Origin: Xestospongia muta
Lineage: Eukaryota > Porifera > Demospongiae > Haplosclerida > Petrosiidae
Assembly: GCA_963693285.1 (NCBI GenBank)
Contig: OY848922.1
Coordinates: 4,700,923 to 4,764,922, forward strand
DNA: 64,000 bases
Direction of reading: 5' to 3'
The position numbers and the translations under genes are program-made. Shown here in pieces: positions 1 to 12,557 of this stretch (position 1 is its first letter; every line of letters starts with the position of its first letter). Below the pieces are notes generated by a model. The model made no database searches. It was not told the DNA's origin and saw nothing but the letters and a program-made list of their open reading frames with translations.

Positions 1-103
1 TTTTGGAAAGACACATATCCAAAATACATTTTGCTATAGAAGGTTCAAGAACTGGAGGTAAGTCCACTGCTGTTATTATAGTATGCCAAGTAAATTCAGT
101 AGG

Positions 104-1961
104 TTATTTGTCTAGCCAAACCTGGATGACATCTGCAAGTCTGTCAGCATTACGATTCCTTTGGTCTAGTATATTCTCTAGATCTCCATGGCTAATTCTC
201 AAGGCATGTCCTATCTGTCTCCATTTATATTCAATGGGCGATAATAAACGAATAAGATCCAGTTTGTCTTCTATAATTGTGAAGACACATTATCAATAAA
301 TATATATTGCTAAAATATATAAGTTAATGAAGATAGAGATGTAGGGAAATACTGTATGCATTAGTTGAAGATACAAAGCCTTACCAATATTAACAAGAAC
401 ACAAACGTTTTTCTCATGTTGAACAAGTAGTCCACTATCAGCAATGTCTGTAATGAAAGTAAAAAAAATACAGTTACAGTTTCATAATGTAAAAAAAATG
501 GATGTATTAGTTTATGTTCATTATATTTTACAAATATGATACTACTCATACCTAAAGTAACTAGTTTTTGACTAGCCAATGAATGATCTTTATTCAAATG
601 GTCTTTGTCTATTAAAAATAAAATGTTGATAAATTACTGCAATGCAACGTTGTATATATAGCAATAATTATAATCACTGTTTTTAGTGTTTAGGAAATTG
701 TAACTAAATAATTTTCGTGTTTTCAAAGTAGAGAAGCATAAACAAACAACATAACTTGTTTTAACTTGTTCTAAAAAAGAAGTGAAATTTATAGATACTA
801 TTATGTTGATCATTTGGATAAATATAAATACTATATAGTACTATATACATATATTGTCCCAACCTAATTTTACACTCATAACATTGCTTATTTTCAGAGC
901 TGATTCATCCACAGATACTGCTAGTAAAAGATAAAAATTATTTTAGTTAAATGTATAGTAAGTACATACCAATTAGATCAGTTGATTTGCCACCAGAAAT
1001 GACAGGGCAAGGATCTATATTAGAACAAATAACTGTCAACATCAGATAAATATGAGGTAATATTTTAAACTCACTAATTAGCCAACAGGTTTGTCTTTCA
1101 TCAATTAATTGAAGTGTTGGGAGCTGTTTTTCAATACTACATCTTATTAAGAGTGGCTCATCATCCCATGATATAATAACTGGATGTAACTTGTGTCCAC
1201 ATTCACTGTGCTCTTGTTTACAAGGGACAGATACTTCAGCTTTGAGTGCCCCTTCATCATATGCCAATATATCAGTACAAGCTGATATAGCTTCACAGAT
1301 AACTTTGCACAATTTAAAGCAATTTTTAGTTACACCATTGTAGTAGACCTCAATCCAATAGAATCGATCAACTATTAAGACAAAACCAAATAAATCTTCA
1401 GAATAAAGTAAAACAGCATAACGTAGCTGTCTTGGAAATGCAATTGAACAACTATCTATATCAAATTGTGGACTTTCTGTTCTGTCAACAAGAGCAACTA
1501 CAACAGCTGGAAACACACCCTAAAAAAATAGAGAATGATGTTATTTTTTACTAATCATCAAAACAAATTTGCAGAAATTACTCTAATTTGTAAGAGAATG
1601 GTTTTAATACTAACAAAATCAATGTTTGTTGAGTTGTAGAACAGTTACATCACTTACCTGAGGAACGACTTTACTTCTGAATGTAATAATCATTGGATCA
1701 CATTTTCTTTGACAAAGAATTACATCTTTTTCTTCTGCTTGTTTAGGTGGTAATACTAGTGGCATAAAATAGCTCTTAACACCATCAGTTGTCGAGAGTG
1801 GAGTAATGATATGCAGATAACGAAGCAACATTAAAAAGGCATGCTTTGTAAAAAGAGAAGAAACAAACGGTAGGCAAACGTTATCAGGTAAACATTCATA
1901 ATAAATCTTCAATTTTATTGCAAATCCAGATTGTTTTAATCTTGATAGTATTGAAATAACA
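104..1961 (-). pseudogene. 5'-truncated Roco/COR-Death paralogue with a stop in its Death domain
   Basis: Seven exons follow the C-terminal half of the intact gene downstream. In minus-strand order they are 1961-1658, 1519-1075, 1014-970, 920-864, 587-552, 447-385 and 270-104. The second is exactly 445 nt, as in the intact gene, and all later junctions keep phase 1. The first ends in a stretch containing VCLPFVSSLFTKHAF, almost identical to the paralogue, but similarity stops near 1,905. No P-loop GTPase or ankyrin exon is visible between there and 15 kb. The last exon encodes a Death domain (W-R-Q-I-G-H core), then an in-frame TAA at 106-104, where the frame would otherwise continue into the last helix. 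I infer a tandem partial duplication that lost its front and is probably non-functional. An unsampled 5' part or recoding cannot be excluded. Confidence 0.75.
1075..1519 (-). pseudogene. Paralogue exon: conserved region after the COR-like domain
   Basis: This 445-nt exon matches exon 8 of the intact gene at 16531-16087 in length and phase and is nearly identical in protein, with FDIDSCSIAFPRQLRYAVLL in both copies. It has a TTTTTTTAG acceptor and a GTGAGT donor, where the intact gene has GTAAGT. The frame is open, and cysteines in PCKQEHSECGHKLHP are partly shared. The function of this region is unknown to me. Confidence 0.8.
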
Positions 1962-1965
1962 CTAT

Positions 1966-2846
1966 TATCAGATTGTTATCACTATTTTGTTGACAAAGAT
2001 ATAACTTGATATATATGTTGTTGTTTTTACCTTCTGAATATTTAAACTTATCTTTCTTTGTGCTTATTTCAACTTTGAATAATTGTTTTAAATAACTAAA
2101 TTAGAAATAACCTTTGATTGACATTTTTATATTAACACTCATATTATAATCCAGGAAAAATACAATTAAAACAGCCACATAAAGTTAATTTAATATTTTA
2201 TTTTTTGCAGTGATATATTTTTATTAATCTACTTGATTTATTATTGATATATGCAGCAGCTTCTAATTGATAACATACATGTGACTTCTAATTACCAGAT
2301 AATTAACAATATTATAAGTGAATTAACATTGAGTTCACATTGTATTTGCAAATGTATTTAATTTGATTATATCAAGAATACGTCTGCTGTTTAGTAAACA
2401 CACACACATGACTATAATTATTATATATATATATTATATATATATATATATATTTATATTATATATATATAATATATATTATATATATGTATATATTTGT
2501 TTATTTAGTGAGATTATAATCAATGATTCACATGTGCTTTCTCATGCTCCTATTTGATGAATTTCCTGATAATGTATTGCAAGTTTGGTAAATTAGCATC
2601 ACAAGATCAATTCTTTGATGACTTGTCAACAGGAGGTAACTCTATTGCTGTCCATTGATCAATAATTGGAGAAAATCAGACAGTCTACTTTTATAACTGT
2701 AATGACTTTATTATAAGGACATACAAGTATTGATTACTAAGGAAAACTGCACCAACTCTTCATTGGTAGAAATAGCCTGTATTGTTTGCTGCAGATTTTT
2801 GGAATTGGTTTGGTTTCTTCCATTGTCCTTCTCATCAATGTTTTAA
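1966..2846. other. Non-coding AT-rich spacer with an (AT)n tract
   Basis: No exon or domain is recognisable. The stretch at about 2,424-2,490 is an imperfect (AT)n microsatellite. The short open frame across it encodes only Ile/Tyr-rich sequence and is an artefact of the repeat. Confidence 0.7.
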
Positions 2847-3044
2847 TTATTTTTTTGCCTCAATGGTAGTTTGATCAGCTTTGTGAGAGTATCTCCCATT
2901 GGTTGAAATAACTCTACCCTGATCATCTAGAGTGTTTTTGCTAGGACATCCTCTATTGATACATTTCTTCCTGCATGACTGTCCAGCATTTCCACATCTG
3001 TTCAGTGTGTACTTGTGCCCTTCATGAACCAGAACCAGGTTCCA
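2847..3044 (-). pseudogene. FLYWCH-type zinc-finger fragment
   Basis: The minus-strand frame from 3,044 to a TAA at 2,847 encodes 65 residues beginning WNLVLVHEGHKYTLNR. Cysteines follow in CGNAGQSCRKKCINRGC, then GRVISTNGRYSHKAD. The order aromatic, Leu-Asn-Arg, clustered cysteines, Arg-Val-Ile-Ser-Thr, His fits a FLYWCH zinc finger, a DNA-binding module often carried by Mutator-like transposons. No transposase is attached and there is no clear start codon, so it is a fragment. The assignment rests on motif recognition alone. Confidence 0.5.
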
Positions 3045-3949
3045 TGTTTGATCATAACAAATTCATCATTAGAGATATCTTTTCTTTATATTGCAATTAA
3101 ATGTTCTACATTATCCTTTTTATCCTTCAAATTTTACACTGTGAGTTTTGTTCTAAAGTGCTATAAGTGAAAATATTTGCAAGATTTGTCATCTCTAATT
3201 TATATTAACATATTTAATTATTAGACCAATTTGAAAATGCATGCAGGTTACACTATGCAAATATAAACAAATACAGTGTTGTATTTTCATTATATTTTTC
3301 AAGTATACATCAGATATAACCTTCGGTATTCTATTAATATACTCTGTTGCATATTATAAGTATTGGAACATTATACACTATGTGTGATACAATAGTTTGT
3401 TGTTGCTGGCCACACCCATCATCATCTCCAATTCTTATAGCTCTGGTTTATCATCAATAAAATCAATTGAGTCCTGATTATTTCATATGACATCATTATA
3501 TTGTAATGAAATTGTAACTGTTATAAAACAAATTATTTTATTTATCAATTCTGAAGGTTAATATGATAGTGGGTGAACCTTAACTGTATACAAATATCTA
3601 CATGTTTGTATACCATGTGTATAACATCAGTATACTATCTGTATAACATAGTATAAATAGGATATACAGCATGTAACTAGAGGTATATTCTATAGAGTAT
3701 ATATAACTATTATATCTTTTAAGTAACATCCTTCAATAACATATACAATTGTATGTATATTGAAATTAGATTAAATTGACATGAAGAATCAAATTATTTT
3801 GAAGAAATAAACATAAACCAAACAACATATTGCACATGATGTAACATGATGTAACTATCAAAAAAATACATGTACAAAAGATTAAATCAAATGTTTTTAC
3901 CTTAAATTATTTGAGTGAATCAGTTACTAAGCTTTCTTTTGATGATATC
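3045..3949. other. Spacer with no recognisable gene
   Basis: AT-rich sequence with stops in all frames. I see no exon, repeat family or RNA gene here. Confidence 0.6.
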
Positions 3950-3959
3950 ATCAATTCTT

Positions 3960-5070
3960 TTACTCTCCAGGATGTGGACACTTGAGGGTTGTTCCTAGCA
4001 CTCGATCAATTCGTGAATGTTTAGATGAATCGAAGGTCTAGTTCACCCATAAATGCATTAAATACTGGTCATCTCTAATCTGGCCTTCATCGCTTGAGGC
4101 ATTGATCATCAACTGTTTCTTCATCAGACATCATAGTAGGCTTTACATCATTCCACTGTTCCATTTCTTGTGGTAAGACATGTTTTGATCATCTGTCCCA
4201 TATCTAAACTATAAGGAAAATGGATGTTATTAAATAGTGCAATGTTTTAACAGACATGCAATTATGCAAATAAAGTCAATAAGTGATTGTTGATGTGTAA
4301 ATGCACAAACATAATAAGTTCCATACCTGTTGCTGTCTTGAATGTCGAAGTCTTTTCTTTCTCACTGTCCTTTGGTGTCCTTTTCAAAGTTCTTCTAAAT
4401 ACAGTTAGTACATCTGAGTTTACAATAATGAAGCAATAAAACAGCAATGAAGGTATGGTTTCTATCTGACTTGATCTAATCTATGTCCACTGTCTAGCAC
4501 AGCAAGTACACTCTGCACAACTTGGCGGTTATGCTGGCTATCAATTCTAAGAATCACAGTCAATAAATTAAATCTATAGTAGAAAATTATAACCATTCAT
4601 CCAGTTTTAGCTGTTTCTCTTCAGGAAGGTTGTTATACAGAGTTCTGATTTCATTCTACAAGAAAACAGCAAAAGCAATTAGACTGAAAATCATGAGGTC
4701 ACTACTCGAAAGTGTGTAGAAATAACATACAAACGTGTGCAGATAGTACACCTGAGTTTCTACAGGTATATTTCGCTTCCTTCCAGATCATAACAATTCC
4801 TTTGAGATTGAACCTATAGTGTACTGCTAATATGTGATGACAATGTGCATGATGAAGAAGAAGAAGATAATTTCTTTACACATCAGCAATATGCTGCTTT
4901 AATTGTGAAACTGATTCCTTTATTTTAGAAATTTCATTAGATATTCCATCCTGCATAGTTGATATCATTGTGTGAAAGGTAGATTTCAATTCTTCTATTT
5001 CAATGGTGAATGATGGTAAATTATCTCCATGTTGATATATGCAATCATCTCCAGCAACAGTATCACTCAT
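3960..5070 (-). pseudogene. Possible multi-exon remnant encoding a coiled-coil protein
   Basis: On the minus strand an ATG at 5,070 opens a 64-codon frame ending IKESVSQLKQHIADV, with heptad-like spacing that suggests a short coiled coil. Further down are an exon-like block after a TTTTCTTGTAG acceptor (about 4,657-4,596, containing LYNNLPEEKQLKLDEW), a lysine-rich block (about 4,395-4,328, with TLKRTPKDSEKEK) and an acidic block near 4,150-4,080 (WNDVKP, then MMSDEE). I could not join these in one frame, and the second block runs into a stop. I do not recognise the family. It may be a decayed gene or chance open frames. Confidence 0.3.
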
Positions 5071-6229
5071 CAGTCCTCCGACACGATTACATGTAGCTCC
5101 ATAAAATCTATTAGTCTGAAGACCATGAGCACCAATGCTTGATATTTAGTGCATTCTAGTTGGTTCGTTAAATAGAGCACGACGAGCATTTGCGCATTTC
5201 TAATGTAGTATAGGATGCAGTAACTATAACTTACAGTAGTAGTTTTGTTTTCCTTAAAAGATATATCATCAATAATAAACAATCATGTTATGTATACTTA
5301 ATAATTTACTTGCTAATATAACACTACTTAATTACATGTCTAGCACTCTGGCTGGCATAGCAAAATCCTCACTAAATGGTTTGGTCTGTTTAGCAATAAA
5401 GACTTGTACAAATGAAACGTTGTGGTTTACATATACAGCCATAAAAAATGATTGCTAATCTCAAACTTATAACCTAACCTAACGTTTTCCATTTATGATA
5501 GCTGTTAGGGGAGTTATTAATAAATCTTCTGTGCAAAATATTGTGAAGGGAAGCCAAAAAAGGATCTTGCTGTATCTCATTGGTAGAAAAGCTAGTACCA
5601 TTACCTCCAACAAAGCTGGAGATAACAGTAAGTTCATTATCTCATATACATTAAAGTAACCAAGTGAAGTTGTCGCTCCCCTGCATGCACTCTCAACTTG
5701 GCCTAACCAATTTTGCCACTTTGAAATACATGATATCACATATTGATTAATGTTAGAATTAGCTTCTTAAAAATCTGTTTGGGTCAACCAGATTCCAGTA
5801 AGACTACACAAGTTCTCAATACTAAGCCGACAGGACCTCTTTCATTTAGTGTGAGGATCTGGATTATACCAGATTATAGTCGATATGCTAGCACATCACA
5901 ATTATATATAATCTGTCTATATATTATTACAAATTAACTAAATTAATTTCCCAACCAATTAAGACACCCACACAAGTCATTTTTTATGGTACTATACCAT
6001 GCAAATTTAAGTATGCATTACACATATACAAATAGTGGGAATATACGACAGATCATTTAATAATATGTCTCAAGTTAAAGTGTTAAGTCTAGCTAATATA
6101 GTTGCATCTAGCTAATATATTGGTTTGACGTCCTGATGAAATATCTCGTTGGCTGGAAAGCATAGCTGAAACCTCAAGCTAGAACATGTGCTCGATAGGC
6201 GTGGCTTAGATTTATTCTATTAATGCACA
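5071..6229. other. Spacer, no supported gene
   Basis: Short open frames exist on both strands around 5.48-5.94 kb, but they overlap each other and show no splice sites or domains I recognise. Confidence 0.5.
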
Positions 6230-8818
6230 ATGAAAGCTATAGTAAAGGCTCGACCAAGAAGAAAATGTCTTAAATGTGGGCAGACGCTTTCATACTCTGC
6301 GTATAATAGTGATAAAAAACCCAGCTGTATGTCACGGAAAGGTCACATGTCATTTAGATTAGAGTAATAGTTCCATTCATCGAGCACTTAATGTCAACTT
6401 TGATGATAGTGTAGCAATACCCATTAACGATGACAGAGGAGGAAACAATGCTGATGGGAGTGAAGAACTAATTCAGAACAAATTGTCAGTTACATCTAGT
6501 AGTAATGAGTCTGAATCTGAAGCAGAATCAGAGAAAGGGATTGAAATATTTGAAAACTCTGACAACAATGATACTGAAAACACTACATCAGATTTTAGAT
6601 TGCAGCATTTATTATCTGAAGAAAAACAGCACCACAGCAGTGTTGATGGTTCACCTTCAAACTCATTTTTGAAATTATTGTGTTACTTTATCATTTATTT
6701 CCAGCTATGTTACCAGCTATCTGACTGTGCTGTGACACTACTTCTACTTCTAAAAGCAATGTTCTTCTGGATGTCTATGCTTGTCCCTCCCCCAACAAAT
6801 AACGTTGTTGTAGCAATTGTACAAAAATGCCTAATGATATGTATTTCCTGAAGAAGCTTTGCAAAGGTCATGGTAATTCAATCAGAAAATATGTTGTCTG
6901 TCCATCATGTCCTGCACTCTATACAATGGATGAGTTGTCTACTAAAACCACATCAGATATTCCAAAATGCACTCACAGCTTCATTCTCATAAGAAAGTTT
7001 ACTGCAATGCAGTTTTATAGAAAAAGTAAAGCACTACACGCTGGCACCAAAGCATGTGTATGCATACAATTCAGAGAAAGGCAGCTTAGCCAAATTCTAT
7101 AGTAGAAGTGATTTCCATCAAAAATGTGAACACTGGAGAAAAAGCAGGTAATAGAGGGTCTATACATGGACATGTATGATGGTGCTGTATGGAAGAACTT
7201 TTTTTCTTTGTATTATAAGCCGTTTTTGCAGCAACCATACAATCTATGCCTTCAACTGAATGTTGACTGGATACAACCGAATGATCACACACAATACAGC
7301 ATTGGTATTATATACTTGGTTGTAGAGAACTTCCTCGTGCTGATAGATACAAAATGGAGAATGTGATATTGGTTGGTTGTATACCATGTCCCAAAGAACC
7401 CAAAGGTAATATTAATGCCTTTTTGAAGCCATTAGTTGATGAATTGCTTGAACTGTAGACTGCATGGTGTTCAGCTAGCTTCTTACAAACTCACCATTTG
7501 GCTACACATCAGTTCGCTGTGCTTTAAGTTGTATTACTGCTGACTTGCCTGCCACACGAAAGCTTTATGGTTTTGCAAGTCACTAAGCACAAATGGGGTG
7601 TTCAAAGTGCATAAGAAATTTAATTTAATTGCACTAACAGCTCCTCTTTTACTGCTGATCAATTGACAAACTGGACTTGTATCTTCTCCTTATATACAAC
7701 ATTCCAACAACTGCTGAGTTATTTTGCCAGGCATGCATTCTTCTACTTCAGCCTGTAATAACTTTTTCAGAATTACAAGAGCTGATGAAAAGCTCATTAC
7801 ATTTTGTTAAACATTCCAGCAACTATATGGTTCAGAGAAATGTACTCCAAACATCCACCTTCACTGTCACATCAAAGAAACAGTACTTATTATGGGCCTG
7901 TTTATTCTACATGGTGTTTTGCATTTGAAATATTTAATGGTGTTTTTAAATCTTTTCAGAAAAATTGGATTTATCCTGAAGTTCAACTGCTGTCTAAGTT
8001 TCTCAACTTCAGAATGTGTTAACTTCAAACTTTCTTTTTTTTGTTTTCCATCATCTCTTAATGATATTATGCAAATGCAATCTGACAACAAAGTAAGAGA
8101 ACTTATTTTAGGACATGCATGGCTCTTTACTTGCCACTCACATTGATGGTCTCACATTGCAAGAGTACAGCAAAAAGAAAATACGTCAAATTTCCTCAAT
8201 TGATGCTTCAGAAAAAGATATTCATCATATCCCATCAACACAATAAGAGAAGTACCTTTCACCTGAAGACGTAAAATGGATTAATGAAGTGTACAATAAC
8301 ATATACCTTACGTACACAGTAAATCATGTCCCAATAAAATGTGAGCTTTTTTATGAAGTAGAAGTACTTGGCAAACGATTGTGTCTTCTAAAACCAAGAG
8401 TAATGCATCTCCTTACATTATTGCACAGTGGGCAGGCATGAGAGGTAGAATACGTGGCAAAATATTGCGAGTAGGGAGTGTGATGTACTTTATTAACCAC
8501 TGTATTATATTTCATGAAGCAAATGAAACCTATGATCTCCATTCAAAATGAGCTAAGTCCTCTAATCTATTTGCCAAAGTACAATGGCATTGTAGCCACC
8601 CCAGACAGAATTGGTTTGCATCACCTATTCTTGTTGTTAGCCCTACTTGTGAGGTAGATGCTACTGGTCCCGCAACATTTATTCTAATTAGTCGTATATT
8701 GAGTCAATGTACTGTTATTTCAGATAGGATTACATGTGATTTTGGAGAAGATTCCATTCTTGTCGCTATTCCACTGAAGAAAAGAATACACTGTGTTCAT
8801 CCTAGAAGCCAATTATAA
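6230..8818 (+). mobile_element. Decayed CACTA/EnSpm-like (Tnp2-type) transposase remnant
   Basis: Several plus-strand blocks in shifting frames resemble a Tnp2/Transposase_21-type protein. They are an N-terminal cysteine block KCLKCGQTLSYSAY at about 6,267; a hydrophobic stretch and YVVCPSCPALYTMDEL (6.89-6.93 kb); CEHWRKK (about 7.13 kb); DMYDGAVWKNFF followed by LCLQLNVDWIQPNDHTQYS (7.17-7.29 kb); KEPK then PLVDELLEL (about 7.40-7.46 kb); and a C-terminal block with HLFAKVQW-like sequence ending ILVAIPLKKRIH before a TAA at 8,818. Frameshifts and stops separate them, so the copy is dead. I found no convincing CACTA termini. The family call comes from remembered motif order in animal EnSpm elements and is moderately secure. 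Confidence 0.5.
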
Positions 8819-9506
8819 TTCCATTGCATGTATGAATACTAATAGCTTCATACTTTAGTATCTATCAATAACATTTCTCTGTGAATATCAATATGTACTG
8901 AATTAATCATGTTAAAATATTAAATTTCTTGTATGATAGTATACAATATTGTATTTCAGCTGTGTACATGATAATATACAATACTTTTGTACAACATAAA
9001 GGTAACATCATTAATACACAGTGAATAACTACTGCATAACAATGTAGAACAAAAGAATTCATATCAATAACAAAAATACTATAGAGTATCACACTAGTAT
9101 AACTGAAGCATACAATTGTCCTGTGTAACATATGTATAATATCAGAATACACAGTTGTGTAAGGCAATGTATACTCACACTTTTGCACAGTGTTAGTAGA
9201 CTACTAAAGAGTAGACTAACAGAATTGTACCATCGACACTATAAAAATTGTGTCTCATGTTTAATGCCACAATTTTCAGGTGAGCAGACAACATTGCTGC
9301 ATATCTCATGTAAAGACTAATGATTAGAGAGTGCAATTTATTTTCAAATATGAAGATGATGAATCATTTGTACGTGTAAAAGTTTTTAAACACACTTCGG
9401 TATCCATGGAGGCCAATATATACTCTATCAATTCTATATAAGACACGGGTATGTACCGTAAATAATCTATTCTTTTTAAAGGTGGTATTGTTGGCAATTT
9501 TGTAAT
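8819..9506. other. Spacer between two related transposon remnants
   Basis: No gene is recognisable. The open frames are short and low in complexity. Confidence 0.5.
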
Positions 9507-10287
9507 TTGATCATAGAGAGGTGTGTGAGTCGTAAAAGAGTCTGTTCTTATTGTATGGAAGAGGTTGCACATACCTCTTTTTACCGTCATCTAAACCATA
9601 AGACAGGTGTAGTTGGTCCTGAAAAATGTAATCAATTGGTGTCTTACACTCCCAACGATAAGGCCCGATCAATTGATGACGAAAGTGGTATAACACCTGT
9701 CCAGTTTCAATGATTCACTGCACAGAGAGAAGCTAGCACAAGCTTATTAATCCAATAATCGAGAATGTTTTAATGATGTCGAACTGATAAATCTACAGGA
9801 AATGTATAATAATTGTTTATATCCTGCAACAGAATACGATATTGTTGAATCATTTCTGCAAGCAAATATCCGTTAATGATCGTCTTTTTCTCAGCAGTAA
9901 ATTACGTTCTCCAAAATCAACTGCTATTGTTGCACACTGGCTTAATAATGTCATAGGTATTGATACAAGTAGACAGGCACACATCCGAGCTGGATTTATA
10001 ACTTATTTCTTTCGTCATGAGTTAAAACTAAAATCCAGGTCAAATTTTGTAAAACTACAAATACTAATGTATTAGCACATGTCCAATGTTTGGAAAATCA
10101 CCCATATTGAGATTCAGTCTAACAACATTTCTTACTTCAACAACATTTGTGAGAGATTGCCGTCAATTTTATTCCTGTTGCTAGAATAGTGGGACATTGT
10201 GCAGTTGCCGAGACTAATGTAAAACTTGATTATAGAATTGACAAAGTGATTGTTTGTGTTCCCTTATTAAAAAGTGCACTTGTTTGA
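9507..10287 (+). mobile_element. Internally deleted relative of the CACTA-like remnant
   Basis: The start carries a cysteine/histidine block, VCSYCMEEVAHTSFYRHLNH, in the position of the N-terminal finger of the remnant at 6.23 kb. The end, before a TGA at 10,287, reads FIPVARIVGHCAVAETNVKL and then DKVIVCVPLLKSALV. This parallels the other copy's FILISRILSQCTVISDRITC and ILVAIPLKKRI. The central transposase blocks are missing. I read it as a non-autonomous or deleted copy of a related element. The middle block (about 9.84-10.07 kb) is not recognised. Confidence 0.45.
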
Positions 10288-10431
10288 TATTAGCTGTGTC
10301 TTTTGTAAAATCTTATACAGTGCACTTATTTAAATGTATTATTCATAATAATGATTATTATTAATGGTTATGGCAATAAACATATGATTATATCAAATTG
10401 CTTAAAATAAGTCTGTTATAAGCAAGATTAT

Positions 10432-10590
10432 TGTTGTAATTCTACTGAGGCCGAGTTTATTAGTACAACATATATATATTAAAAGAGCAATAACTCAACA
10501 ACTGTAGACTGAACAAAACTGAATTTACATGACAATATATAGTGAACATTTATGTAAACATTACATCATAGGTTTATACAAGTTACCACA
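10432..10590 (-). repeat. 3' LTR of the gypsy element
   Basis: 159 bp, apparently identical to 14586-14744. Read on the element's strand it starts TGTGGTAACTTG and ends AATTACAACA. It is flanked outside by the ATTAT target duplication and inside by a polypurine tract. Confidence 0.95.
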
Positions 10591-10601
10591 TTTCCCCTTT
10601 T

Positions 10602-12557
10602 TTAAGTTCGAATTAATGGAGCAAATGTTTCAGGCGGTTTTCGATTTCGATTTGATCTTCTAACTGGTGAACCCACTACTGGTGTTGGATTTCCAGGTGT
10701 CAATTGAGTAGGCACTGTTGGTTCCACACGATCCTCTTGAGCTTCTGAAATGTCTACCTGATTAGGTTGAGGTCTTTCTTGAGGTGTGGTATCTATTATT
10801 GACCAATCCTCTTGAGTTGATAATGTAGTTTGTGACTCTTCTGAAAATCTTCTTCGAAGATGGTCAACATGACGTCGTAAAGTCACGCCACTTTCAGTTG
10901 TAACTTCATACGATAAAGGTCCAGTTATTTTAGTTACCTTCACTGGTATCCACATAGATCCATGAAAATTCTTTGCAAACAATAGATCATCCAGTTTAAA
11001 CTTTCGAGGTTCTTTGCCAGAGGTGAGTTTCTCCTGTTTCTTCTCAACATCTTCTGACATATCAGGATGTAGTGCATCTAAACATGTTCTTATCTTCCTC
11101 CCCATTAGGAGTTGAGACGGGGAAAGTCCAGTAGTAGTCTGGGGTGTTATCCTATACTGAAGTAAAAATCTAGATAAACGTACATCAATTGGACCATCCA
11201 TTTTAACAATTGTACTCTTGAAAGTTTGAACTGCCCTTTCAGCAAGTCCATTGGAAGAGGGATGGTAAGGTGATGTAAATATGTGTTTGATACCATTCTG
11301 AGTTGTGAATTGCTTGAATTCCTCGCTTCGAAAACCTGATCCGTTATCTGACACCAACTGTTCTGGTATGCCATGTGTGGCAAATAATGAACGAAGTTTA
11401 ACAATGGTACTCACGGCAGAAGTAGAGTTCACTATTTCAACATCAATCCATTTGGAATGAGCGTCTATGACCACTAAAAACATTTTGCCCATGAAGGGAC
11501 CAGCATGGTCGATATGTATCCGTGCCCAAGGTCTAGAGGGATACTCCCATGGGTGGAGAGGAGCTATACTAGGAGACGGTCTATTCACTTGACACATATT
11601 ACATCCTCTCACTCTCTTCACAATATCATTATCTATACCTGGCCACCAGACATATGAACGACTGAGGCTCTTCATTCGACTGACTCCAGGGTGAGTGTCA
11701 TGTAGTTGATTCAACACCAGTGACTGACCAGGTGGAGGTATGATTACTCGTGATCCCCATAAGACACACCCTTTGACGATGCTAAGTTCATCTCGACGGT
11801 TAAAGTATGGCTTGAAATCTTTATTGTCAACAATGTTTGGCCATCCGTGTAATACAAAACGATGAACTCGAGATAAGATTGGATCCTTTTCTGTCCAATT
11901 CTTTATTTGGTTAGCAGTGACAATTACTTCTGAGAGTTGATGAATGAGTAGTTCCACTGATCCATCTTTACTTGACTCGGGTGTAGTCTCTGGTAAAGGG
12001 AGTCTACTGAGAGCGTCAGCATTCGCTACTTTGGATCCTGGTCGATATTCAATCTCATATTCATAGGAACTGAGGAGTAGTGACCAACGTTGAATCCTTG
12101 ATGCAGCCATCACTGGTATCGGACGGGTTTCACTGAATAAATATTTGAGTGGTTGGTGGTCTGAATATATTTTGAATTTTCTTCCCGATAAGTATTGGTG
12201 TAGTTTCTTCACAGCAAAAATAATTGCTAGGCCTTCTTTCTCTAATTGCGAATACTTCTTCTCAGCTGGTGAGAGAGTTCTAGAAATGAATGCAATTGGT
12301 TTCTCTGATCCATCGTCCATCTTATGAGCTAAAACTGCTCCTAAACCATACTGTGAAGCGTCACACGAAAGTATGATCTCCTTCTGACAATCATAATGCA
12401 CGAGGAGTGTGGATGATTGAAGCAACTGCTTGGCTTTATTAAATGACTCTTCTTGCAACTTCTTCCAGGACCAGTTTACATCTTTCCTAAGTAACTGATA
12501 CAGTGGAGACAAAAGAGTAGATAAGTGAGGCAAGAATTTAGAGTAATAATTGAGCAA
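10602..12557 (-). CDS. Gypsy RNase H-integrase part
   Basis: 651 codons in a different frame from the upstream part. It begins in the RT-RNase H connection ([13 protein letters not shown]). RNase H shows the catalytic Asp in [15 protein letters not shown] and later [11 protein letters not shown]. Integrase has an HHCC finger ([11 protein letters not shown], then CNMCQ) and the D,D-35-E core ([29 protein letters not shown]). The C-terminal third is basic with a short [10 protein letters not shown] tail. The stop at 10,602 overlaps the polypurine tract. The apparent start is only where the frame opens after the frameshift, not a real initiation site. Confidence 0.9.
   Translation of the reverse strand: MLNYYSKFLPHLSTLLSPLYQLLRKDVNWSWKKLQEESFNKAKQLLQSSTLLVHYDCQKEIILSCDASQYGLGAVLAHKMDDGSEKPIAFISRTLSPAEKKYSQLEKEGLAIIFAVKKLHQYLSGRKFKIYSDHQPLKYLFSETRPIPVMAASRIQRWSLLLSSYEYEIEYRPGSKVANADALSRLPLPETTPESSKDGSVELLIHQLSEVIVTANQIKNWTEKDPILSRVHRFVLHGWPNIVDNKDFKPYFNRRDELSIVKGCVLWGSRVIIPPPGQSLVLNQLHDTHPGVSRMKSLSRSYVWWPGIDNDIVKRVRGCNMCQVNRPSPSIAPLHPWEYPSRPWARIHIDHAGPFMGKMFLVVIDAHSKWIDVEIVNSTSAVSTIVKLRSLFATHGIPEQLVSDNGSGFRSEEFKQFTTQNGIKHIFTSPYHPSSNGLAERAVQTFKSTIVKMDGPIDVRLSRFLLQYRITPQTTTGLSPSQLLMGRKIRTCLDALHPDMSEDVEKKQEKLTSGKEPRKFKLDDLLFAKNFHGSMWIPVKVTKITGPLSYEVTTESGVTLRRHVDHLRRRFSEESQTTLSTQEDWSIIDTTPQERPQPNQVDISEAQEDRVEPTVPTQLTPGNPTPVVGSPVRRSNRNRKPPETFAPLIRT

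Noticed and set aside
3..299. 98-codon plus-strand open frame
   Set aside because: It is antisense to the Death-domain exon of the truncated paralogue, whose splice site and protein motifs support the minus strand.
2420..2490. (AT)n tract and 64-codon Ile/Tyr frame as a gene
   Set aside because: Simple-sequence artefact with no conserved motif.
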